Shown one piece after another: positions 8,957 through 17,782 of a stretch of DNA of 43,095 bases (position 1 is the stretch's first letter; each line of letters begins with the position of its first letter). Below the pieces are notes generated by a model. That model did not search any database. It was not told the origin of the DNA and saw only the letters and a list, made by a program, of their open reading frames with translations. Made by a program: the position numbers and the translations under genes. The stretch spans positions 1 through 43,095 of the forward strand of contig JADJPL010000026.1 in assembly GCA_016713275.1 (NCBI GenBank). The letters are read 5' to 3'. This stretch comes from Haliscomenobacter sp. (GTDB lineage: Bacteria > Bacteroidota > Bacteroidia > Chitinophagales > Saprospiraceae).

Positions 8957-10156
8957 CTAGGAGCGGCTTTTCAGGGATTGCAAAAATTCGCTGGGCGCCT
9001 TTTGGGCGTATTTCCGGAAAGCCCGGTTGAAGGTCGCTTTGCTGTTGAAGCCGCATTCGAAGGCAATGCCTAAGATGGACAGGTGGCTGTTTTGGGGATC
9101 GGCGAGCCGGACCTTTGCTTCCTGCACCCGATATTCGTTGACGAAGTCGTTGAAATTCTTCCCAAGCAAGCCGTTAATCACCTTTGACAAAGAACCCGGG
9201 GAAATGCCGAGCTGCCCTGCGAGTTCCTGTAAGTTGAGGTCCGGGTTTAGAAAGGGCTTTTGGGTATTCATTAAAGCCAGAAGCTTATCGCGCCAGGGCG
9301 CCCATTCTTTCAGGTTTTGCTGATCTGGGGCAACAGGCGTCATGACTTCTTCGGGAACAAAATGCAACTGCCTTACTTTTTGGGGTTGAAACTGGAACCC
9401 CGAAATACTCAGGTAATAGATGATCAAGCCCCAAGCGGCATAGGAATACCATAATTGAATGTAGCTCATGGAATAGCCGCTCAGGCTATTGCCCAGAAGA
9501 AAAAGGGCAAAAACGGCCAGGGCCAGACAAATGGCATACAGCATACGTCCCAGCCAGGCAAATTCAATTCCTTCGGTATCGGAAAATTGTTCCTGCAGGT
9601 AGCGCTTGTACTGCCGGTAAACCCGTATCGTAAGGATCAAATAAATTATTATGGAAAGGTAGCCCAGGATTTCGAATACCAAGTTGAAATGAAGAATCCC
9701 TTTTTCTGCCAGGGCCCCTTTGGTACCAAAATGATAGGGGAAAGGCTGGCCTTTGAGTCCAAAATCGATCAGGACGTCTTTTACAAAAACAAATGCCCGG
9801 TACAGCAACCAGAGCGCCGCCGGAAGGAAATGGACGTACTCGGTTTTCCCCAAACAAAAATCACCGTTGGTCAGGCTCCGAAAGTAAAAATAAACCAGGG
9901 GCCCGAAGGCCAGCCAGAAATTGAACGGGAAATAAAACATGAAGGTCGAGTAGGCATCGTGGCTGTCGTACCACCCGGCGAACCCAAACATCCAACTGCC
10001 TACCCGCAGGGTGAACAACAATACCAGCAATGCCAGCAAGCGGTCGGAAAGCCGTCCGTCCCGCAATCCACGGACAAGCAACATGCCGGAATAAATGACC
10101 CCATGTAAAAAGGGCGGCAGCAGCAGCCCGCTGTAAAGATTGAATTCAAACAGCAT
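8957..10156 (-). CDS. Membrane-bound AraC-family regulator (7TM sensor plus AraC HTH)
   Basis: 399 residues. The first about 260 residues hold roughly seven hydrophobic helices (for example LALLVLLFTLRVGSWMFGF, FNFWLAFGPLVYFYF and ILGYLSIIIYLILTIRVY). A cytoplasmic linker and two AraC-type helix-turn-helix units follow. The first is LNLQELAGQLGISPGSLSKV and the second contains ILGIAFECGFNSKATFNRAF followed by the family's APSEF ending. Such proteins sense a ligand in the membrane and act as transcription factors from there. It lies 9 bp after the thiamine-diphosphate enzyme gene on the same strand, so the two are probably cotranscribed. The targets are unknown; the genes on either side are the simplest candidates. 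Confidence 0.9.
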   Translation of the reverse strand: MLFEFNLYSGLLLPPFLHGVIYSGMLLVRGLRDGRLSDRLLALLVLLFTLRVGSWMFGFAGWYDSHDAYSTFMFYFPFNFWLAFGPLVYFYFRSLTNGDFCLGKTEYVHFLPAALWLLYRAFVFVKDVLIDFGLKGQPFPYHFGTKGALAEKGILHFNLVFEILGYLSIIIYLILTIRVYRQYKRYLQEQFSDTEGIEFAWLGRMLYAICLALAVFALFLLGNSLSGYSMSYIQLWYSYAAWGLIIYYLSISGFQFQPQKVRQLHFVPEEVMTPVAPDQQNLKEWAPWRDKLLALMNTQKPFLNPDLNLQELAGQLGISPGSLSKVINGLLGKNFNDFVNEYRVQEAKVRLADPQNSHLSILGIAFECGFNSKATFNRAFRKYAQKAPSEFLQSLKSRS

Positions 10157-10165
10157 AATCCCCGG

Positions 10166-11893
10166 TTACATCGATATGCTCCCCTGCCGGAAAGCGGTGG
10201 AGCCGATAATCGCATTGATGAGGTAGGGCGTACGAGAGTCCATACTGGCGATCGCCCGGCCTATGGCGCCTTCAAAATCAGCCAGAGTTTCTACGCGCTC
10301 CCCTGCTGCGCCGAATGCTTCGGCTACTTTGTGGTAGTCGGATTTCGGGAGTACGGTAGCCGTTGCCGTTCCGAGCATGGGGATCTGGTCGCGGGCGATC
10401 TGCTCCCAGGAGCCGTTGTTGCCGATCACGGCGCATACCTTTAGTCCCATTTTGCGGAAGGTGTCGAACTCGATAAGGCTGTAGGCGGCGCTGCCGTCGC
10501 CATAAATGATCCAGATGTAGTGGTCCGGGTATTGGAGGGCGGCGCCCAGGGCAAAGCCGCCGCCCACACCCAGGGTGCCGAACGCGCCGGGGTCGAGCCA
10601 GCCGAGGGGGTTGCGCGGGCGGAGGGTATAGGCGGCAGTAGCCGCAAAGTCGCCCCCATCAGCGATCAGGACCGAGTGTTGAGGCAGCAGGGATTCCCAT
10701 GTCCGGAACAGCGCTACCGGGTTGATGCCGTTTACTTGGTGGGAAGCCGTTTCGTCTATGCTTGTCTCGCGGGCGTTCTCGCGTTCCTGGAGCGCTGCTT
10801 TCCAGGCAATCCATTCGGGTGCATGGCCGGCTTGGGCAGCCACGCCTATAAGCCAGGACGCCGGGTCGGTTTGAACGGCGAGGTCGGGCCGTAGGTTTTT
10901 GCGGAGTTCTTTCCGGCTGCGGTTGACGGCGATCTTGACCGCTTTGCGGTTCAGGTGGAACCCATAGTCCAGCCGGAAGTCGACCGGAACACCGAGCAGG
11001 AGGATGCAATCGGCTTCCCGCAGGGCTTGTTTTCGGTTGTGCCGGAACTGGAGCGGGTGGTCCCTGCCCAGCAATCCGCGGGCCATGCCGCTGAGATAGA
11101 CAGGGATTCCCAGCTTTTTCACCGCTTCGGCCAACTCCAACGCGAGTTGGGGCGAGAGAATGGCGCCGCTGCTGATGATCAGGAGCGGTTTTTCGGATTG
11201 GCGGATGGCCTGCAGCGCTTTTGGGATGGAATGGGCATCCCCATCGGGCAGGCCGTTTCCCTGGCCGGGCGGCGGCGTTCCGGCGCCTACCCCGCTGAAG
11301 AGCCGGTTGACGTGGCGGTTGATGTACCAGTTGCGGGCTTTTTCGGCCAGGCTTTTAGCGGGGGCGCTTTTTTGCCCGTACATCTCCCGCACCATGGGTT
11401 CGTCGTAGAGGAGGTCGACCGGCATTTCGAGGAAAACGGGCCCGGGTACTCCGCTTTGCGCCACGGCCATCGCGCGGTGCATGGCGGGCGCCATATCTTT
11501 CAGGCGGGTGACGCGGGCGGCGAGCTTGACGTGGGGGCGCACGAGGGCCATCTGGTCGATATCCTGCAACGCGCCCCGGCCCCGCAGAAGGGTAGCCGTG
11601 GCCCCGCCGAGCAAGAGCAGCGGCGTCTGGGCCATTTGAGCATTCTTGAGGGCGGTGATGGCGTTGGTGACGCCCGGGCCTGCCGTAACGGCGGCTACCC
11701 CGGGAATACCGGTAAGCCGCGCCGAGGCGTCGGCCCCAAACACAGCCGAGGCTTCATCCCGGACATCGACGATTCGGATGCCCTGCTTCTCCGCTTCCAC
11801 ATAAATCGGGGAGATATGCCCTCCGCAAAGGGTGTAGAGATGGGTTACGCCGTACTGCCGGAGTACGCCGGCGATGATTTGTCCTCCGTTCAC
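10166..11893 (-). CDS. Thiamine-diphosphate enzyme of the ILVBL/2-hydroxyacyl-CoA lyase type
   Basis: 575 residues with the three-domain layout of acetolactate-synthase-like enzymes. The N-terminal pyrimidine-binding domain has LCGGHISPIYVEAEKQGIRI and VRDEASAVFGADASARLTG, where Glu47 is the expected cofactor-activating glutamate, then VAAVTAGPGVTNAITALKNA. A central domain follows. The C-terminal pyrophosphate domain has YGDGSAAYSLIEFDTF with the asparagine pair in VIGNNGS (GDG-x(n)-NN motif). GGHISP and the ALKNAQMAQTPLLLLGGA segment resemble the animal ILVBL/HACL2 branch more than bacterial IlvB. It may therefore cleave 2-hydroxyacyl-CoA rather than make acetolactate. Sequence alone does not prove the substrate. 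There is no small regulatory subunit gene (IlvH/IlvN) next to it, which also argues against acetolactate synthase. Confidence 0.8.
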   Translation of the reverse strand: MNGGQIIAGVLRQYGVTHLYTLCGGHISPIYVEAEKQGIRIVDVRDEASAVFGADASARLTGIPGVAAVTAGPGVTNAITALKNAQMAQTPLLLLGGATATLLRGRGALQDIDQMALVRPHVKLAARVTRLKDMAPAMHRAMAVAQSGVPGPVFLEMPVDLLYDEPMVREMYGQKSAPAKSLAEKARNWYINRHVNRLFSGVGAGTPPPGQGNGLPDGDAHSIPKALQAIRQSEKPLLIISSGAILSPQLALELAEAVKKLGIPVYLSGMARGLLGRDHPLQFRHNRKQALREADCILLLGVPVDFRLDYGFHLNRKAVKIAVNRSRKELRKNLRPDLAVQTDPASWLIGVAAQAGHAPEWIAWKAALQERENARETSIDETASHQVNGINPVALFRTWESLLPQHSVLIADGGDFAATAAYTLRPRNPLGWLDPGAFGTLGVGGGFALGAALQYPDHYIWIIYGDGSAAYSLIEFDTFRKMGLKVCAVIGNNGSWEQIARDQIPMLGTATATVLPKSDYHKVAEAFGAAGERVETLADFEGAIGRAIASMDSRTPYLINAIIGSTAFRQGSISM

Positions 11894-12017
11894 GTGTGGT
11901 TGTTTTGATCAAAAGTACGGGAAATTTGGGGGAAAACATCTATGACTACTCTTTTGGCGTAAGGGGAACTTTGTAAACCCTTTGAAACAAGCAGGTAGAT
12001 TTTTATGGGCAATAGCC

Positions 12018-12158
12018 TTACCCCACAAAATCCAAAAAATTATCCCGGGTCACCGTTAGAAAAGAGCTCCCTGGATAAGCTTCCTGGAAGGCGACCAGCA
12101 TCACTTTTCGGAACCCAGGATAATCTTGAAGCGTAGGTAGCAGCAGACGAGGAATCAT
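12018..12158 (-). other. Short ORF, possible C-terminal remnant of a disrupted gene
   Basis: A 46-codon frame on the minus strand reads MIPRLLLPTLQDYPGFRKVM and ends FLDFVG before its stop. It looks protein-like in composition but matches no family I know. An in-frame TGA lies just upstream of the ATG, within 20 bp of the palindromic element at 12179-12774. It may be the tail of a gene interrupted by that element. The rest of 11894-12178 shows nothing I can support. Confidence 0.3.
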
Positions 12159-12178
12159 AGCATGTTTATTCAAAAATC

Positions 12179-12774
12179 ATTTTTTGGCTACTATACTCTC
12201 CAAAAAGTGTGTTTTTGGAGAGTATAGTAGAAGCTATCTCAAAACTATAGAATTATGGCGTTCTCCCCCTTTGAAGGGGGTCGGGGGGATGAAACCTTTC
12301 CCCGGCATCCCGGAAGTTTCATCCCCCTAACCCCCTTCAAAGCTAATCTTGTAGTGTTTTTTCCTAACCTATGGTTTGGTGCAGTCCAGCTTCCCTTTAG
12401 CCCCCGGCCTCGGGGTTTGTTCTTTTTTTGCTCGCCCAAAAAAAGAACCAAAAAAAGGGCGCTCCTTCGCCCTACCGCTCCGTGGGAAACGCCTTCGCTT
12501 TATGGGCTTCAACCGCTTTGAACGGCCAGGCATTGCGTTTATCCTGCATTCCGAGCGGTTGACCCCATAAGGCGATCCCGTTCTTCGAACGGGAACGGCG
12601 TTTCCCACGGGCTCCGGGCTGCGGAGGGCAATTCACAGACAAGCCATTAGTTATGAAAAATACTACAAGATTAGCCTTCAAAGGGGGAAAGTGCTTCGTC
12701 AGCCTTTGCCATGGGGTTAACGGATGCCGCCCACACCCTGAAAAGGGTTTTGAGATAGCTTCTAGCCAAAAAAT
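12179..12774. mobile_element. 596-bp nested palindromic element (large MITE-like)
   Basis: The outer arms match as inverted repeats: ATTTTTTGGCTA at 12179-12190 with TAGCCAAAAAAT at 12763-12774, and GAAGCTATCTCAAAAC at 12230-12245 with its complement at 12747-12762. The left arm is split by a 37-bp insertion (separate entry). Further inverted matches between the arms lie inside: CTAATCTTGTAGT near 12342-12354 against 12663-12677, and CCGTGGGAAACGCC near 12480 against GGCGTTTCCCACGG near 12597. A local hairpin at about 12268-12342 pairs two CCCCCTTTGAAG-type G/C-rich arms. No transposase is encoded. The terminal GCTATCTCAAAA resembles the GCTGTCTCAAAA of the 133-bp elements, suggesting related mobilisation. 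Confidence 0.8.
12191..12227. mobile_element. 37-bp perfect palindrome inserted at a TA dinucleotide
   Basis: CTATACTCTCCAAAAA at 12191-12206 and its exact complement at 12212-12227 flank a 5-base loop. The palindrome is bounded by TA at 12189-12190 and TA at 12228-12229. Removing it together with one TA restores an uninterrupted left arm that matches the right arm of the surrounding element. The TA duplication is the hallmark of IS630/Tc1-mariner type insertion, so this looks like a minimal element consisting only of two terminal repeats. Confidence 0.75.
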
Positions 12775-12941
12775 ATAATCTTTTTGCACCTACTCAGATA
12801 GGTAAAAAATGCCGGGGCTAAAGCGATGGGCTTTGCCCCCGTCCTATAGGCGCCCTGACATATATTAGACTGAAAATTTCATCTTTGTCAATATAAAATT
12901 CCAACAACACGGCTTAATCGCGAAAAAGACAAAATGTTCAA

Positions 12942-12949
12942 TATTTTTG
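12942..12949 (+). promoter_or_regulatory. Candidate -7 promoter element for the cyclase-SIR2/nSTAND genes
   Basis: TATTTTTG fits the Bacteroidota -7 consensus TAnnTTTG and lies 29 bp before the ATG at 12979. No convincing -33 TTG is present at the usual distance, so this is a weak call. Confidence 0.35.
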
Positions 12950-12978
12950 TACATTGAGCCAATTAAACGGTCTGTAAC

Positions 12979-14685
12979 ATGTCGGATTCCCGAAAATTAG
13001 CCATTATCGCCTTTGCAGATATCGCAGGGTATTCGGCCATGATGCAGGCGGATGAAGAACACGCGCTTGCCGTGCTGGACCGGTTCCGGCAGATTCTGGA
13101 GGAGGAAATGCGCGTGCACGAGGGCGACATCGTACAATATTACGGCGACGGTTGTTTGCTTTCCTTCGACAGCGCCTTTGCCGGGCTTCGGGCTTCCTCC
13201 GCCTTGCAGTTGCAATGCATCCAGCACAAGATTCCCGTTCGCGTAGGTATCCATCTCGGCGATGTCGTGTACAAAAACAACAGCGCCTTTGGCGATGGGG
13301 TCAATATCGCCTCCCGTATTGAATCCCTGGGCATCCCCGGAGCGGTGCTCGTATCCAAAATCATCCGGGATCAGGTAAAAAACAAAGCGGAGTTCTCCCT
13401 TACTTCGGTGGGCTATTACCACTTCAAGAATATCGCCGAACCCATGGAAGTATTTGCCGTTTCCAATCCGGGGTTCACCGTGCCCCGCCCGGAGCAAATG
13501 CAGGGCAAACTGGAAGGGCCTCCCGCCCCACAACCCTCTCCGGCAGACCAACACGAATGGGAACGGTTTCAGATGCTGGAAATTCTGGATGCCCTTCAGG
13601 AGCAAAAGTGCGTGCTAATCCTGGGCAATTATGCCTTTTCCAAACCGGCAACTGCTGCAGACAGCCCTGAACAGGAGCTGTTCCTGCCGGAATTGCTGAT
13701 GCGCGAACAGCATAAATGGATCGAGAAGCACCCTGCAGATAGTCCCTCCGATTTTTATACTTCCGCACAGGCCCTGATCGATCAAGCCGGAGGTCAGCGC
13801 ATGTTCATGGAACTAACCCGCATCAGAACAAGCGACCTGGGACAAAGGCAGCTCGACCGGTTTAAAAAGATCAGCGAGATCCCCTTTGATCTGATCCTGT
13901 CCACCTATCCCTTCGATCTGGTGCACGACGTGTTCGAGGCCAATCAAATCCATCATCAGTATGGCTTTTACAGCTATCAGCAGGAACCAACGCCGTTGGA
14001 ACCCTTTTCCGAAGCCTATCCGTTGATCTATAACCTGTTTGGCAGCGAACGGCATAAGGAATCTATGGTCCTGTCGCTGGATCGCCTGTATCAGTTTATT
14101 TTTGGCATTCTGGGGGTCCACCAGCTCCCGAAATTAATCCAGGACAAGGTGCAGCAGGCAAGCCACCTGGTTTTTCTGGGCTTTTCCTTCGACGACTGGC
14201 ACATGAAACTGTTGTTGCGGGTGCTGAAGGTACACGAAAAGGAAATCTCCTACGCGCATCCGCCCGGACCTCATGGCATAGACCGGCAGAACAGAAAGTT
14301 CTTTGAGTCCAATTTTAAAGTGACCTTCCTGGATAAAAGAATCGACGAGTTTGTATCCGGCCTGCACGGCCTGTGCGCGGAAAGCGGATTTTTGAGAAAA
14401 GGCCTGACCGTGGCTTTCACGTCGGAGTACGATCATTTGCAACTCATGACGGAACAACACCGCCTGGAAGAAGTCCTGGAGCAGTTGGACGAGTTGATCA
14501 TCCAGGACGGAAAACAGGGAGGCCTGCTGAAGGAATTGGGGGCATACCAGCAAGAATTTCACCAAATCAAGGAATGGGAACAGTACAACGTCCTCAACAA
14601 ACAGGAACTGGAAAAGAAGCTACGGAGCCTGAAAAACAAATTGGCCCTGTTTATTGATCGCGTTGCGGAATCCATCCCCGCCTAA
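12979..14685 (+). CDS. Class III nucleotide cyclase fused to a SIR2-like domain
   Basis: 568 residues. Residues 1-165 form a class III adenylate/guanylate cyclase homology domain. Metal-binding Asp14 lies in FADIAGYSAMM and Asp57 in YYGDG, and the transition-state Asn and Arg are present in FGDGVNIASRIESL. The purine-reading Lys that normally sits four residues before GD is Gln53 here. After a Pro-rich linker, residues about 195-475 match SIR2-like domains of Bacteroidota conflict proteins: CVLILGNYAFSK, then ISEIPFDLILSTYPFDLVHD, PLIYNLFGS and HLVFLGFSFDDWHMKLLLRV. The last about 90 residues are helical and charged, resembling the small effector-associated adaptor domains found with STAND partners. 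SIR2-like domains in such systems often act as NADases. The gene ends 14 bp before the nSTAND gene, so the two form one unit. It has no membrane segment and is probably cytoplasmic. The activities are inferred. Confidence 0.8.
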   Translation: MSDSRKLAIIAFADIAGYSAMMQADEEHALAVLDRFRQILEEEMRVHEGDIVQYYGDGCLLSFDSAFAGLRASSALQLQCIQHKIPVRVGIHLGDVVYKNNSAFGDGVNIASRIESLGIPGAVLVSKIIRDQVKNKAEFSLTSVGYYHFKNIAEPMEVFAVSNPGFTVPRPEQMQGKLEGPPAPQPSPADQHEWERFQMLEILDALQEQKCVLILGNYAFSKPATAADSPEQELFLPELLMREQHKWIEKHPADSPSDFYTSAQALIDQAGGQRMFMELTRIRTSDLGQRQLDRFKKISEIPFDLILSTYPFDLVHDVFEANQIHHQYGFYSYQQEPTPLEPFSEAYPLIYNLFGSERHKESMVLSLDRLYQFIFGILGVHQLPKLIQDKVQQASHLVFLGFSFDDWHMKLLLRVLKVHEKEISYAHPPGPHGIDRQNRKFFESNFKVTFLDKRIDEFVSGLHGLCAESGFLRKGLTVAFTSEYDHLQLMTEQHRLEEVLEQLDELIIQDGKQGGLLKELGAYQQEFHQIKEWEQYNVLNKQELEKKLRSLKNKLALFIDRVAESIPA

Positions 14686-14699
14686 AATCCGGACAGCAC

Positions 14700-17154
14700 A
14701 TGGCCACTTTACGCTCCCGATATCCCGGACTCCGGCCCTTCGACGCAGAGGAACAGCCGTTTTTCTTCGGCAGAGAAGAAGAAATTGAAGCGGTATGCCG
14801 GTTACTGGACCTCGATAACCTGACCATCCTGCATGGCCCCTCCGGCACGGGAAAGTCGTCGCTCATCCATGCGGGCATTCTTCCGGCGTTGAGCAGGATC
14901 CGGAATTGGGACGTCCCCTGCCACGTGGTTCCCATCCGGTTCACCAACTTCGATCCGGAACTCGCCAGGATACGAAGTGAAAAACAAGGACTGGGGGATT
15001 GGGATTCCGGACTCCTGAAAGACCCGGTAGATCGATTTATCATGGCTTGTCTGGGGGAGCAGCCCCGCTGGGAAGAAGTCATCCCAATGCCCAAACCCAG
15101 CCTGTGGCTCAGCGCGAAAAAAATGCTGATCGATCAGGCCATCCATCCGCTTCGGATCGTCTTCATTCTGGATCAGTTTGAAGAACTCTTTTCCTATCCC
15201 GAAGCGCGCGTGGAGGAATTTGCCCGCCAACTGGGCGAACTCTACCACCAGATCGTACCGGAATCGGTCCGAAAGGGCCTGGATCGAAAACAGATCATTG
15301 AAGCAGCCCTGGATACCAGGGAAAGGCGTTTACCCTCTCCCAAAACCGCTCAGCTGATGGCCCGGATCGAAGAACCCCTGGATGTCAAAATCCTGGTTTC
15401 CATGCGCTCGGATAAACTCCATTATCTGGAACGGCTCAAGGACTACCTCCCGGAAATGCTGCTGAACAGCTATGAACTGAGAACCTTTAACACCGAGCAG
15501 GCAAAAAAAGCCATCGCACAACCCGCATCCCTGCCCGGGGACGACTTCGTTTCCCCCGCCTTTATCGTAAGCGAGGAGGTAATGGAGACCTTAATCGGTT
15601 TTCTTCAGGATAAGATCACCCGGCGGGTTGATCCGTCCCAACTCCAAATCGTGTGTCAGCATATCGAAAAAAGAATCGTCGAGCGGGAGCGAAAAATCAG
15701 AAAATAACGGGTTCATCCCCATGGAATACGAAAAATGGAACAGCCTGAAATACCCATAACGGCGGAAGAACACAACAAGCCTGAAAAACCGGTCAGGCCG
15801 GTTTTGGCTTTGGAACCGGCGGATGTGGGCGATCTCGACTCCGTCCTTCGCGGGTATTACCTCAGCCAGATCAAAAGCCTGGAAAAGCGAAAGGACCGCA
15901 AACTGGCCCGGCAACTGCTGGAAAACCACCTGATCCTGCCCAAATCCCGGCAGCGCACGTCCAAGGATGCCGGATACATCAGGGAAATACTTGGGATCGA
16001 TCAGGGCTTGCTGGAAAAGCTGGAAGAGTCCCGCCTGATCCGTTCCATACACAAAAGCGGCGCCAATCCCATCTATGAGATCAGTCACGACACCCTGATC
16101 GAACCGATTCTCTCGGAAAGGAAGGACCGGGAGGCGATTGGCCGTTTTATCAAAAAGACCTGGAAATATGTAGTCCTCCTTCTGGTGCTGTGGTTTTTGT
16201 TCGGTATGTTGTTCGAGAACCGTTTCGGGGTGATTCCTCAGCCCGCCCGGAAGCCCAAAGCCCTTGACCTTATATTGGAGGAACAAGTGCTTGGTATAGG
16301 CGAACCGTCCGGTTCCTTTTTGCTGCCCTTACCACCCATCGTGCTGGACCAGGAACTGTACCCCTCGGATTCGATCTTCCTGAAACTGCCCCTCCATCCG
16401 ATTCTTCTGGCCGGTCAGCGCACAAGCGGGACTTCGGGCTTTGATACCCTTTCGATCCGGCTGGAAGCGCCCATTGAGGTACCTGTAGATGCCAAAGATA
16501 TGCCCGTCACCTACCAGCCTTTTTCCAATGTGGTCGTCCCCTTTAGGCTATTCCAGCGGCGATGCCGGCTACCCCGATGCAGGCAAGCTCTTTGCCAGGC
16601 TCTCGGGGAACCTGAAATTGACGGCAAAGACCGGAGAAGACGGAATCCCATCGGAATACGAATACAACATGCAGCAATTGGCGCCCATTGAGATGAACCT
16701 GGGAGACACCCTGGTTCAGGCAGGGAAATCCGCCCGGGTCATTCCGGTGAACTTCTCTTTGCGGTTGACCGATCTTTTTACCGATGAAAACACGAAAAAC
16801 AATATACGAAATGTACTGGGAGACCGCCCTGTGACCTTGCGCTATGCAATCCGGGTGGGCCCTGCGCCGGCGCCTCCTCCGCCCAAAAAGGTGGAAGCGC
16901 CTTCTGTTCAGGGAATTGAGGTGTTCTACTCGGACGGCACCAAAAAGTTCATTTCCGGTGATGCCGTATCAGACCCAAGCGGGGCAGAGCGCAGACATAC
17001 GGTAGCTGCAGGAGAAACGCTGTTTTCCATTGCCAGAAAATACGGCATCGTGGATGCATCCGGTAAAACGTCCATAGAAGCCATCAAGAAACTAAATGGC
17101 TTGAGGGATAATACCCTGTCGGTAGGGCAGGTGCTGCGGATTCCGGGGCGGTGA
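14700..17154 (+). CDS. Transmembrane nSTAND ATPase with C-terminal LysM, interrupted reading frame
   Basis: About 818 codons. The N-terminus has the nSTAND1 signature SRYPGLRPFDAEEQPFFFGR, Walker A GPSGTGKSSLI (residues 46-56) and Walker B IVFILDQFEELF. Arg-rich sensor and FQLQIVCQHIEKR-like segments follow, then a winged-helix region ending ISHDTLIEPIL. A transmembrane helix follows at about 16165-16225 (VVLLLVLWFLFGMLF). A beta-rich segment comes next, then a Pro-rich linker and a LysM domain (HTVAAGETLFSIARKYGI to SVGQVLRIPG) at the C-terminus. STAND ATPases are NTP-driven switches. Here the ATPase would be cytoplasmic and the LysM periplasmic, suited to sensing peptidoglycan. The frame is broken by an in-frame TAA at 15705-15707 and a frameshift near 16540. 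The first may be two compensating indels or a true split into two genes (second ATG at 15735). The LysM segment resumes in the expected order. Confidence 0.75.
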
Positions 17155-17215
17155 GGGCGTTAGGTGTTTAGGTGTTTAGGCGTTTAGGTGTTAGGGTGTT
17201 GAGGCGTAAGGCGTT
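17155..17215 (+). repeat. Short degenerate tandem repeat after the LysM gene
   Basis: Immediately after the stop codon there are about seven imperfect copies of a GTGTTTAG or GCGTTTAG unit, reading GTTTAGGTGTTTAGGCGTTT in part. The unit differs from the GACGG tracts elsewhere, but it occupies the same position right after a stop codon. Confidence 0.6.
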
Positions 17216-17782
17216 GATTTTAAAGAAAATGTGCTATCCCCTTTGGAGGGGGCCAGGGGGAGGACAGGCAAAGAGCGGCAGGTTGAGGCGTGTGAGAGGC
17301 CGGCCGTCTTAGAAGGGCATCCGTCAAGGCCAATAGGGGATCCCCATTCAACAAGGACCGAAGCGACTGTTCAAAACCCTGGTTCGAGACTCCGCCCCTG
17401 GTACTAGCGGGTTGTTTGCGGCGAAGGGGAAGAAGAAAGGGAAGAAGCAATGATCGTTTTCCCTGAACCTGTTCCAGTAGATGCGGACGTTTTCATAATT
17501 AGGGTCATTCCTCTTATACAAGCGGATGAAAAAGCTTATATTGATTTTTTTTGTTTATCTGTCATATCGCCTGATCTTCGTTGGCCATTGGTCTGCATTC
17601 TTGATTTTGTCCATGTGAGGCTTGGATACTGCAATCAATCGGTCATACAGATTCATGTGTTGGGAAAATGCGGCACAAATGCTTAGTCTTTATTGTATCG
17701 TTGAGAGAAAGTTCATCCATGCAAGCGACAACCCCTGCCATCAGTTATATTTTCGAACTTTTTCTCTCCGGTTAGCAAACAA
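17216..17782. other. Gap without a confident gene
   Basis: No convincing gene. The minus strand has a 33-codon frame at 17555-17656 (MNLYDRLIAVSKPHMDKIKN and on). The same frame continues protein-like after a TAA next to an A8 run (FIRLYKRNDPNYENVRIYWN). This may be a small decayed or error-broken gene, but I recognise no family. The section 17216-17400 is G-rich and contains CCCTTTGGAGGGGGCCAGGG, a type of sequence often found in Bacteroidota intergenic repeats. Confidence 0.3.

Noticed and set aside
10955..11908. Long plus-strand open frame (317 codons) opposite the thiamine-diphosphate enzyme gene
   Set aside because: It lies entirely antisense to a well-supported gene, and its residue composition is that of a complementary-strand shadow in G+C-rich DNA.
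12255..12789. Several 60-105 codon open frames inside the 596-bp palindromic element
   Set aside because: They overlap each other on both strands, reflect the inverted repeats and show no family signature.
15721..15756. Small separate gene starting at the ATG at 15721
   Set aside because: It encodes only 12 residues before a stop; more likely part of a frame disturbed by indels in the nSTAND linker.
17370..17400. tRNA-like GGTTCGAGAC segment
   Set aside because: It resembles a T-loop but has no matching T-stem, anticodon arm or acceptor stem around it.
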